Shown one piece after another: positions 1 to 6,704 of a DNA stretch of 6,704 nt. The stretch spans positions 1,235-7,938 of the forward strand of contig JAJYXA010000573.1 of NCBI GenBank assembly GCA_021791235.1, in the 5' to 3' direction. Source of the DNA: Pseudomonadota bacterium (GTDB taxonomy: Bacteria > Pseudomonadota > Gammaproteobacteria > Burkholderiales > Thiobacillaceae). Every line of letters starts with the position of its first letter. Position 1 is the first letter of the stretch. Made by a program: the position numbers and the translations under genes. Below the pieces are notes generated by a model, which was not told the origin of the DNA, did not search any database, and worked only from the letters and a program-made list of their open reading frames with translations.

Positions 1-840
1 GCAACGCGGATCGTCATTGGAGATTGAACCGCGCTGGACATGGGCTACGGTCAGGTAGCGGCAGCCAAATTCCTTGGCTACGCGATCCTGGTTGAGCGTG
101 ATCCCAGAGCCGATAGCTGCTAGATTCTTGAGCGGAGACACCGACCAGCCCATCGGCAGCGCTCCAGCTTTTGTTGTCACTTTGGCGCGACACCTCTTAT
201 CGATTCCACCAGTCAGCAAACCTGCTTCGAGCGATCTCTTCATGTCGCATGAAGCATCCAATTCTGCCCGCGCCTTCTGGATGGCTTCGTCGGCCAGATT
301 GATTGCAGCAGCGATGCGGCCTTGTTCATCCACTTGCGGCCAAGGCAACTGCAGGCGCTGATAGTCCCGCCAGTTCAAGTTGCGCATCTGCGTGGACTGT
401 TGCTGCACTCGTTCGACAATGCCGGTGCGCTGCAACTCAAACAACGCCCAGCCAAGGAAGCTGGCATCGACCTTCTCCGGATCGGGACGCAGAACCTGAA
501 CGAAGTTGGAAACCGTGGAGCCCGGCATGTCGCGCTCGATAAAACCAATACGTCCAACTGGCTGCTCGGGGCCACCGCCGGAGCGCTCCACCAGCAGGTC
601 ACCCTGCTTCAGCCCGAACTGCTCGGCTTTGTTCTTTGGGAAGTAGCGCGTGGCAACATCGCTGAAATCGAGTCCACCGTCATTGGTGAAGTTGGTCGAT
701 CACATGACCGCGACGGCCTGCTCACCCTCGTCATCACCCCAATCGCCGGCGAACTGCTCGGTGATCAAAGTGCGCAGCGGCTTGGCTTGCCAGTCTGCCG
801 GGATATCGCCCAAGATGGTTTGGTAACGATGCGTCAGCAT
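1..840 (-). pseudogene. hsdS: Type I restriction-modification specificity subunit HsdS, broken by an in-frame stop, 3' end outside window
   Basis: HsdS gives a type I restriction-modification complex its DNA target; both methylation and cleavage need it. The frame starts at ATG 838-840, overlapping the hsdM stop as TGATG, with an AGGA ribosome-binding site at 848-851, seven bases upstream. After 46 codons a TGA at 700-702 interrupts it; the same frame then stays open to base 1, giving 280 codons including the stop. The reading continues as HsdS on both sides: GDIPADW near residue 11, STNFTNDGGLDF just after the stop, LLVERSGGGPEQPVGRIGF at 82-100, STVSNFVQVLRPD at 108-120 for target-recognition domain 1, a conserved helical spacer at about 169-215, and LPMGW at 228-232 opening domain 2. 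Relatives usually have Arg before STNF, so TGA most simply derives from CGA by one transition. A sequencing error remains possible. Domain 2 runs off the window. Confidence 0.9.
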
Positions 841-3035
841 CAGGCTGTCCTCTTGCGGGACTCTGCGCTGGCGATGCTGGCCAGCAATTTTTTCAATGCA
901 GCCTGTGCCGTCTCTGCTGCCTTGGTTGCGGTTGCCAACTGCGTGGAGGCATCGGCGAGTGGCAGTACCTTCTCCGGTTCAAATGTATCGACATAGCGCG
1001 GCAGGTTGAGGTTGAATTCGTTCTCCTCGATCTCGGCCCTCCCGACGACCGTGAAGTAGCGGCGCGCCTCGTCCTCGTTGCTACAGATGCGCAGCAAATC
1101 GGCCGCTGCCTCGTGCAGGTGGGTAATATCACGTTCGGCGGCGAGCTTCACCTCCTGTTCGCGGGCGTCGCGTTCCTCCTTGAGCTTGGCCAAGTCCTTG
1201 ACCGCGCGTGCCACCTGTTTGTGGCGGGCCTTGATGGCGTCTACCAGTTGTTTTCGGAGATCGTCGAAGATGGTCTTCGCCGTCGCGAGCTTGGCCTTCA
1301 ACGCAGGCTTGTCCGGTTTCGCTGCATTGGCGAGTTGCTGCTCATGGGAAATGACGGAGTTGCTCAGCTCTACCAGCGGATGGAAGTAGGGATGCTCGGG
1401 CGCGATGGCGTCCTTGACCGCCTGGACCTTGAGGTCCAGCGCATCGAGCGTGACGAGCTCAATCTGCAGGCGCGGCAGCGGTTCCAGCACCGGGCCGTAG
1501 GCGTCCTCGATGTCGGCCAGCCAGGTATCGCGCTGTTCCTCGACTTCGCGGATCAACTGCGCCTCATGCTGGGGCACCAACCGCTGGGCCAGTGCCGGAT
1601 CGCCGAAGGCGCGCCAGGGCACCAGCGTGCGCATCAGATCGGAGGGGCGCAGCAGGTTCTGCGGGTTGCCCTTCTGAAAATGCCGCGAGGCCCAGATCAT
1701 CAGGATCTTGTCCTTGCGTTCCATTGGCTTGGCTTTGTTGAGCAGCACCAGACAGCCCGGCACATTGTTGCCGTAGAACAGCTTGCCGGGCAGTACGACG
1801 ATGGTTTCGATCAGGTCGGCTTCGATGAGACCGCGCCGGATCACGTATTCGGCATCGGCCTTCTGCTTCTGCCCGTCCTCTTCCTCGGTTTGCTCGGGCT
1901 GGCCACGGAACAGCACACCCTGCGACATGACCACCATGCCCTGGCCGCCGATGCCAGTATCCGCATCGGCGTCTTTCAGCGATTTGGCGATCTGCTGTAT
2001 CCAGGCCCAGTCGCCATTGCTCGCCGGTGGCATGCCGTAGGAGAGTCGCCCGAACTTGTCGCCGGCCGCCACGGTGTCGTAACCCCAGTCCTCCAGCGAG
2101 AACGGCGGGTTCATGATGACGCGGTCGAACTGCTTGAGGCGGTTGTCGGCGGAGAGATGACGCGGATCGCGCAGGCTGTCGCCCTGCTTGTGCTCCCACA
2201 CGGGGATGCCGTGCAGGATCATGTTGATGCGCGAGATGTTGTAGGTGGCGACGTTGGATTCCTGACCGTGCAGCTGAAGCTGGCGCACGTCGCCGCCGTG
2301 CTTCTTGACGTGGCGGATGCATTGCAGCAGCAGGCCGCCGGAGCCGCTGGCCCAGTCGCAGATCGACATGCCGGCCTGCGGTTGCAGCACTTCCGCCATC
2401 AGGAAACCGACCTCGGCCGGGGTGTAGAACTCGCCGCTGGATTTGCCGGCCTTGCTGGCGAAGTTGCGGATCAGGTACTCGTAAGCATTGCCGAAGAGGT
2501 CATCTGAAACGTGGGCGCGGTCGAACGTCTGGCTGCCGAAATGGTTGATCAGGTTGACCAGCTTGTCGCGCGGCAGCTCGTCCTGCTTGTTGAAGTCAAT
2601 CTTGCCGGTGAGGATCCCGTCGAAGTTGTTTTGCCGGTGGGCGTTGGCGCGTTCGATGGCGAGCATCGCGTCGTTGAGTGCTTGCCCGAGGTGCGCCTTT
2701 GCCGTGCGGGCCACCGTGTTCCAGGCGGCGGCCTCAGGCACGACGAAATGGTGGTTCTGCGGGTCGCGCGCCAGCGCGAGGGCCCGATCCTGCGGCACGC
2801 CAGCCTTGGTCAGCGTGGCGGCCTGGGTGCGAACCTCCTCGTCGTAGCAGTCGCTGATTCGCTTGTAGAACAGCAGCGCGAAGACATAGCCGCGAAATTC
2901 GGAGTGGTCTGCATTGCCGCGCAGGATGTTGGCTGCCGTGTCGAGGTAGCTTTCCAACTCCCCCAGGGTCATCCGCCGCGTCGGGCGGATAACGATGGGC
3001 GATTGGAGGGTGCTGAGGATTTCGTCGAGGTTCAT
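840..3035 (-). CDS. hsdM: Type I restriction-modification DNA adenine methyltransferase subunit HsdM
   Basis: HsdM is the N6-adenine methyltransferase of a type I system; two copies assemble with one HsdS and, for cleavage, with HsdR. In this 731-residue protein the helical N-terminal HsdM domain covers about 22-165 (LLFYKRISD at 54-62). The methylase domain follows, with GEFYTPAEV at 201-209, the S-adenosylmethionine motif I as DWASGSGG at 227-234, and the catalytic NPPF at 309-312. A charged, probably coiled-coil segment spans about 555-645, and the family C-terminal signature IEENEFNLNLPRYVD sits at 669-683. The usual motif I is DPxCGSG, so Trp and Ser here are variants. Length exceeds the classical 490-540 residues, mainly through the C-terminal half, a type seen in longer HsdM proteins. 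ATG 3035 lacks a clear Shine-Dalgarno; Met22 (2970-2972) matches the usual family start and is an alternative. The gene lies 60 bases after abiEii and overlaps hsdS by one base. Confidence 0.97.
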   Translation of the reverse strand: MNLDEILSTLQSPIVIRPTRRMTLGELESYLDTAANILRGNADHSEFRGYVFALLFYKRISDCYDEEVRTQAATLTKAGVPQDRALALARDPQNHHFVVPEAAAWNTVARTAKAHLGQALNDAMLAIERANAHRQNNFDGILTGKIDFNKQDELPRDKLVNLINHFGSQTFDRAHVSDDLFGNAYEYLIRNFASKAGKSSGEFYTPAEVGFLMAEVLQPQAGMSICDWASGSGGLLLQCIRHVKKHGGDVRQLQLHGQESNVATYNISRINMILHGIPVWEHKQGDSLRDPRHLSADNRLKQFDRVIMNPPFSLEDWGYDTVAAGDKFGRLSYGMPPASNGDWAWIQQIAKSLKDADADTGIGGQGMVVMSQGVLFRGQPEQTEEEDGQKQKADAEYVIRRGLIEADLIETIVVLPGKLFYGNNVPGCLVLLNKAKPMERKDKILMIWASRHFQKGNPQNLLRPSDLMRTLVPWRAFGDPALAQRLVPQHEAQLIREVEEQRDTWLADIEDAYGPVLEPLPRLQIELVTLDALDLKVQAVKDAIAPEHPYFHPLVELSNSVISHEQQLANAAKPDKPALKAKLATAKTIFDDLRKQLVDAIKARHKQVARAVKDLAKLKEERDAREQEVKLAAERDITHLHEAAADLLRICSNEDEARRYFTVVGRAEIEENEFNLNLPRYVDTFEPEKVLPLADASTQLATATKAAETAQAALKKLLASIASAESRKRTA
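848..853 (-). promoter_or_regulatory. Ribosome binding site of hsdS inside the end of hsdM
   Basis: The minus strand reads AGAGGA here, with AGGA seven bases upstream of the hsdS ATG at 838-840. Together with the TGATG stop-start overlap it fixes the hsdS start and indicates translational coupling of HsdS to HsdM, as expected for subunits of one complex. Confidence 0.7.
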
Positions 3036-3095
3036 TGGTTTTAAGTTCTGGAAGTCAGTGGGCAGACGGGTTTCGATGGCGTGTCAGGTTGTGCT

Positions 3096-4547
3096 TCATT
3101 TGAGAAAGCCAACACGTCCGGGGCAGGCCCAACCTTGCTTGTTCTTGTGCGGGTTCAGCGCCGAGTCGTACGTGCTGCGCTTGAACCGCTTGCCGCAGAC
3201 CGTGCATTCGAAGGTGTAGGTCAGGCCGGAGCTGCTCGACGGCTTCGGCAGTCGTGAGCGTGACGGCGCGCGCGTAGCGGCCGGAAAGCTGAAGCTGGGG
3301 GCTATTGCAGGCCCACCCAAACGCTCAAGCGGTGGGGTGGCCAAAGGCCCGGACACCGTCAACTCGACGGCGAAGCGCGCACGGAATGCCTGGCGCGTGA
3401 CGGTAGCCGACCGGATGCGGTCGAGGCGGTAGCTCCTCGATTCGCCGGTATCAACCTTGACACCGAAGAGCAACAGATCGCCGGCGCTGGTGCGCCGCAC
3501 CGAGTAGGGCTCGATGGTTGGTGCGGTGCGTTCGCCGTTCTCCTTGGTGTATTCGAGCTGAACACACAGCCGGTTCGCGGCCGCAAAGCGAATTACCTCC
3601 AGTGAGCTGGCTTGGGCGCCCCAGGCGTGCACCATGGCGGGCAGCCGCCAGCCGGTGTCCAATACCGTGCGGCCCGAAGGGATCGCGGCCAGCGCGGGCG
3701 CGACGGCCTTCTCGTTCAACCAATCGAAGACCGCCGGAAGCTCCTGCCAGAACTCATCAAATGGCGGGCAGGTCGGTAGTTGGTGGGCGAGCATCTGCTC
3801 CCACTCCACCTCGATGGCCGCGCGCTCCGGGCGGTCGGTAAGTGCTGCGTAGGTAGGTACCGGAATGCCCTTGAACTCGCATTTGCGGGACAGCGTGGCG
3901 CGCACGACCGCACGGTCGGGCTGCAGGTCTTGCCGGCGATACAGGTGGACCACGTCGTAGAGATCGCGCGGGCGCTGGCGCTCGGCCAAGGCACGTAGCT
4001 TCTCGGCGAACACTTCCTCGAAGGCGTAACTCAGGACCTGGATGCCACCTTCCGGCAGATCGCTGTAAGGGTGGTGAACCGGTCGCTGCACCGGCGCGAG
4101 GACGAGCACTTCGTCGGCCGCCAAATCCAGCTTGATGCGCGGCGGATCGCCCGCACGGCCCAGCGGACCGCGATATCCCAGGCGACCCTGAGCCGACTGG
4201 CTGCCGCGCGGATTGGTGAAGACTTCGAACTTGCGTGCTTCAGGCGGGAGTTGCAGGCCGCAGGCGTCGTAGACCCAATCGCCAACTTCCTCGAAGACCT
4301 TGGCGAGGAAAGCCTCGTCAAGGTGATCGGCATCCTGAAGAGTGAAGTCCAAATCTTCGGAGAAGCGGTAGGTTTCGAAGTAGCATTTCTTCAGGCAGGT
4401 GCCGCCCTTGAAGACCCACCGTTCGCCGATCGCCGGGTGTGCGGCAATACCGGCGAGAAGCCAGCCGAGTGAATAGTCTTTCTCGACGACATGCGCCTGG
4501 AGCTGAAGCTCGGCGGCAAGTGCCATGATCTCCTGCTTGGGGATCAT
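3096..4547 (-). CDS. AbiEii-family nucleotidyltransferase toxin fused to a WYL-like domain and a C-terminal zinc-binding motif
   Basis: This 483-residue protein combines three parts. Residues 1-280 match the AbiEii/AbiGii nucleotidyltransferase family, toxins of type IV toxin-antitoxin and phage abortive-infection systems: VEKDY at 21-25, FKGGT at 46-50, RFSEDLDF at 61-68 with the acidic catalytic residues, and EKLRALAERQRPRDLYD at 182-198. Classical AbiEii is roughly 300 residues. Residues about 315-395 look like a WYL domain, usually a ligand- or nucleic-acid-sensing module: IEPYSVRR at 345-352, a hydrophobic core LLLFGV, then GESRSYRLDRI at 368-378. A Pro/Ser-rich linker (about 415-441) leads to Cys448, Cys451, His467 and Cys475, a probable zinc ribbon. 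The start overlaps the antitoxin stop as ATGA; Met8 is less likely. hsdM follows 60 bases later. The toxin family is firm; the WYL call is by pattern only. Known family members transfer nucleotides, but the target here is unknown. Confidence 0.9.
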   Translation of the reverse strand: MIPKQEIMALAAELQLQAHVVEKDYSLGWLLAGIAAHPAIGERWVFKGGTCLKKCYFETYRFSEDLDFTLQDADHLDEAFLAKVFEEVGDWVYDACGLQLPPEARKFEVFTNPRGSQSAQGRLGYRGPLGRAGDPPRIKLDLAADEVLVLAPVQRPVHHPYSDLPEGGIQVLSYAFEEVFAEKLRALAERQRPRDLYDVVHLYRRQDLQPDRAVVRATLSRKCEFKGIPVPTYAALTDRPERAAIEVEWEQMLAHQLPTCPPFDEFWQELPAVFDWLNEKAVAPALAAIPSGRTVLDTGWRLPAMVHAWGAQASSLEVIRFAAANRLCVQLEYTKENGERTAPTIEPYSVRRTSAGDLLLFGVKVDTGESRSYRLDRIRSATVTRQAFRARFAVELTVSGPLATPPLERLGGPAIAPSFSFPAATRAPSRSRLPKPSSSSGLTYTFECTVCGKRFKRSTYDSALNPHKNKQGWACPGRVGFLK

Positions 4548-5353
4548 CTCTGGGCCGCGCGCAACTCACGCGAAGACACCCAGACGCGCCAAGCGGTTAC
4601 CAGGCGATCAGCCGGCAATGCCGGGTCCAGCTTGGCGTAACCGGCTGAAAGATTCGCCTGGCATGCCGCGATCAGCGCACTTTGGTCGCCGTGATCGCGT
4701 TGCAGCAGGTATCCGAGCCGCTTGTACACCGCGCCGATGCCTAGTATTGCGGCATAGTCGTCCAGCTTGGCAGCCTCTTTGGGGTAATCGTGCAACAGGC
4801 TAGCCAGCATCTCTGCTACGTGGCGGATGCCGCCGCCCAGAGCCGGATCGGCCAACATATCGATGAGGGTACGTGCTGGATCCGACAGCCGAACACGCGT
4901 GCCTCCACGCCAAACCGTCTTCAGTCCGATGAAATGCGTTGCCGGAACGGTATGCAACTCGAATCGTGTCTTGCGTAGCAAGGGCTTGCGATCGCGCGGG
5001 CGTTTGGTGGTCATCACGCACAGCGAGCCGAATATCTGCTCGGTGAGCCCCCAATGTTCGGCGGCTGACCAGCCGCCGATGTAGCACGGCTCGAACATCG
5101 CATTGGCAACGGCCCACGGATCTTCCAGCGCGATGTCTGGCGATTCCGACTCAATAGGTACGGGAACATAAGCGCCACGCCGAAGCCGAACCAACCAACC
5201 CGCGCGCGACCACGCGGCCAACTTACGCGCGGCAATTGCTTGCGTCAGACCGAGTACCGTTGCTGCTCCGCCTGGCGTTACGATAGGCGGATTGTCGCGT
5301 AGCAGCCGACTGAGCTGACTTCGGGAGGTAGCACTTAAGCCGACCAGTTTCAT
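4544..5353 (-). CDS. AbiEi-family antitoxin / transcriptional regulator
   Basis: The 269-residue protein resembles the AbiEi antitoxins of type IV toxin-antitoxin systems, which counter the nucleotidyltransferase toxin and repress their own promoter. A winged helix-turn-helix is visible at about 23-63 (IVTPGGAATVLGL, then GWLVRLRRGAYVPVP at 52-66). Family-typical segments follow: YIGGWSAAEHWGLTEQIF at 91-108, SDPARTLIDMLADP at 157-170, and AVYKRLGYLL at 208-217, the latter typical of the antitoxin C-terminal domain. The last base pairs overlap the toxin start by four bases (ATGA), the standard abiEi-abiEii order and a sign of coupled translation. The ATG at 5351-5353 is the first start after the gap that precedes the gene, but its ribosome-binding site is weak. 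Being first in the run abiEi-abiEii-hsdM-hsdS, it may control the whole set. Family assignment is by motif; autoregulation is inferred. Confidence 0.88.
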   Translation of the reverse strand: MKLVGLSATSRSQLSRLLRDNPPIVTPGGAATVLGLTQAIAARKLAAWSRAGWLVRLRRGAYVPVPIESESPDIALEDPWAVANAMFEPCYIGGWSAAEHWGLTEQIFGSLCVMTTKRPRDRKPLLRKTRFELHTVPATHFIGLKTVWRGGTRVRLSDPARTLIDMLADPALGGGIRHVAEMLASLLHDYPKEAAKLDDYAAILGIGAVYKRLGYLLQRDHGDQSALIAACQANLSAGYAKLDPALPADRLVTAWRVWVSSRELRAAQR

Positions 5354-5405
5354 GGCTATATCTTAAGCGCAATAATGTTCTATGTGTGTACTTTTCTGCG
5401 CGTCT

Positions 5406-5414
5406 AATATAGCA
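5406..5414 (-). promoter_or_regulatory. Candidate extended -10 promoter element for abiEi and genes behind it
   Basis: The minus strand reads TGCTATATT, an extended -10 box (TGn followed by a TATAAT-like hexamer), about 50 bases upstream of the abiEi ATG. I see no good -35 hexamer at the normal spacing, which extended -10 promoters can do without. It is the best promoter candidate in the gap, but such short matches arise by chance. Confidence 0.35.
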
Positions 5415-5441
5415 GACTCCAGGCGCAGCAGTGCGACTACT

Positions 5442-5542
5442 CAGTTGTCCATGTGTCGGGCCGATTGGTCTAGCGATAACCAGCTCAGGGTAAAGCGGAC
5501 GTCCGCTGACCTTCAAGGGCGACCGTCCGTTCAGCTGTCCAT
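5442..5542 (+). repeat. Imperfect direct repeat pair, copies 90 bases apart
   Basis: CAGTTGTCCAT at 5442-5452 recurs as CAGCTGTCCAT at 5532-5542, with weaker similarity continuing for about 15 bases (both go on through a GG-rich stretch to GATTGG or GATTTGG). They could be protein-binding sites upstream of abiEi or decayed duplicated sequence. I cannot separate these from chance. Confidence 0.35.
5494..5507. repeat. Perfect 14-base palindrome AGCGGACGTCCGCT
   Basis: The two seven-base halves are exact reverse complements with no spacer, centred on 5500/5501, about 145 bases upstream of the abiEi start and upstream of the candidate promoter. A related GTCCGTT follows at 5525-5531. This is the size of a dimeric regulator site, but the function is unknown. 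Confidence 0.5.
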
Positions 5543-5654
5543 AGCGGCCTGATTTGGCAAGGAGCCGCAGCGGCAGCACTGGCTGACATTGTGCCAATCC
5601 GCCGGATATAAGCAGAAGGCTATGACGTCCTAGCCGTAGCCTGCTTGCCTACCT

Positions 5655-5679
5655 CGCCAGCCTCTGGCGGGCTGGTTTT
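5655..5679 (+). terminator. GC-rich hairpin with T run, terminator-like on the plus strand
   Basis: CCAGCC (5657-5662) pairs with GGCTGG (5670-5675) around a seven-base loop and is followed by TTTT (5676-5679) on the plus strand. A competing stem pairs CGCCAG (5655-5660) with CTGGCG (5664-5669). No plus-strand gene precedes it, and there is no T run on the minus-strand side, so it does not obviously end glmS transcription. It may be a leftover of the inserted element. Confidence 0.3.
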
Positions 5680-5714
5680 GACACCTTTTATTTTCCGTGG
5701 ACACTTTTTATTTT
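5680..5714. repeat. Two AT-rich 15-base direct repeats with a 20-base period, candidate transposase-binding end
   Basis: GACACCTTTTATTTT at 5680-5694 and GACACTTTTTATTTT at 5700-5714 differ at one base, and their starts are exactly 20 bases apart, two helical turns. Read on the minus strand from glmS, a TGTGGTCG sequence starting at 5724 precedes them. Short tandem repeats just inside a TGT terminus are the known layout of Tn7-like (TnsB sites) and IS21-like ends. The repeats are plain in the sequence; assignment to a transposon end is inference. Confidence 0.6.
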
Positions 5715-5746
5715 TACGACCACAGAATTCTGGCCCTAGCCGGAGC

Positions 5747-6704
<958 letters not shown>

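Larger units (their letters stand above)
5354..5746. other. 393-base non-coding gap between glmS and abiEi
   Basis: No frame in this stretch gives a protein that I recognise. From the glmS side it contains the predicted attTn7 insertion point, an AT-rich pair of repeats, a hairpin followed by four T, a perfect 14-base palindrome, an imperfect 12-base repeat pair 90 bases apart, and the candidate abiEi promoter. I see no tRNA, no CRISPR repeat and no convincing glmS terminator on the minus strand. Confidence 0.7.

Noticed and set aside
700..702. TGA in hsdS as a programmed readthrough or recoded codon
   Set aside because: I see no selenocysteine-type hairpin or other recoding signal, and homologues have an ordinary arginine here. 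A point mutation or sequencing error is simpler.
700..840. hsdS as a phase-variable switch
   Set aside because: There is no homopolymer or short tandem repeat near the stop, and no inverted repeats or invertase gene are visible in the window.
322..996. 224-codon open frame on the plus strand
   Set aside because: It is opposite hsdS and the end of hsdM, both recognised in the minus-strand reading, and it shows no domain signature.
1564..2322. 252-codon minus-strand frame within hsdM
   Set aside because: It is a shifted frame inside hsdM with an Arg/Ala/Gln-rich composition typical of out-of-frame GC-rich DNA.
1113..2507. 464-codon open frame on the plus strand
   Set aside because: It lies wholly opposite hsdM, whose protein has clear family motifs. 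Long antisense frames are common opposite GC-rich genes, and the translation resembles no family I know.
5223..5597. 124-codon minus-strand frame covering part of the glmS-abiEi gap
   Set aside because: It overlaps the start of abiEi out of frame, has no visible domain and no good ribosome-binding site. I treat the gap as non-coding, though a decayed gene cannot be excluded.

Overview
The window looks like an accessory defence island in a GC-rich proteobacterium, inserted directly downstream of the housekeeping gene glmS. All five genes lie on the minus strand, so the island reads from right to left. The visible end of GlmS resembles betaproteobacterial or gammaproteobacterial homologues, and I lean towards a betaproteobacterium. 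This assignment rests on general protein appearance and base composition, not on a search.

Layout from right to left: (1) 5747-6704 is the 3' half of glmS (glucosamine-6-phosphate synthase, sugar-isomerase part), cut by the window edge. (2) 5354-5746 is a 393-base gap without a convincing gene. It begins at the glmS end, which is the classical attTn7 target. It holds a TGTGG sequence 22 bases after the glmS stop, two AT-rich 15-base repeats exactly 20 bases apart, a hairpin, a perfect 14-base palindrome and a likely extended -10 promoter. (3) 4544-5353 is an AbiEi-family antitoxin. (4) 3096-4547 is an AbiEii-family nucleotidyltransferase toxin, overlapping the antitoxin by ATGA. It is unusually long and appears to carry a WYL-type sensor domain and a C-terminal Cys/His zinc-binding motif. 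(5) 840-3035 is hsdM, the methyltransferase subunit of a type I restriction-modification system. (6) 1-840 is the start of hsdS, the specificity subunit, fused to hsdM by a TGATG overlap but broken by an in-frame TGA at codon 47. The frame is otherwise open to the window edge.

The abiE pair and hsdMS lie in the same direction with only 60 bases between them and probably form one transcription unit; hsdR is not in the window and may lie beyond base 1. The type I system as read here should be silent, because HsdS is required for both methylation and cleavage, unless the stop is a sequencing error, is read through, or a second hsdS exists. The main points for follow-up are the AbiEii-WYL-zinc fusion, the hsdS nonsense codon, and the evidence that the island entered through a Tn7-like insertion at glmS.
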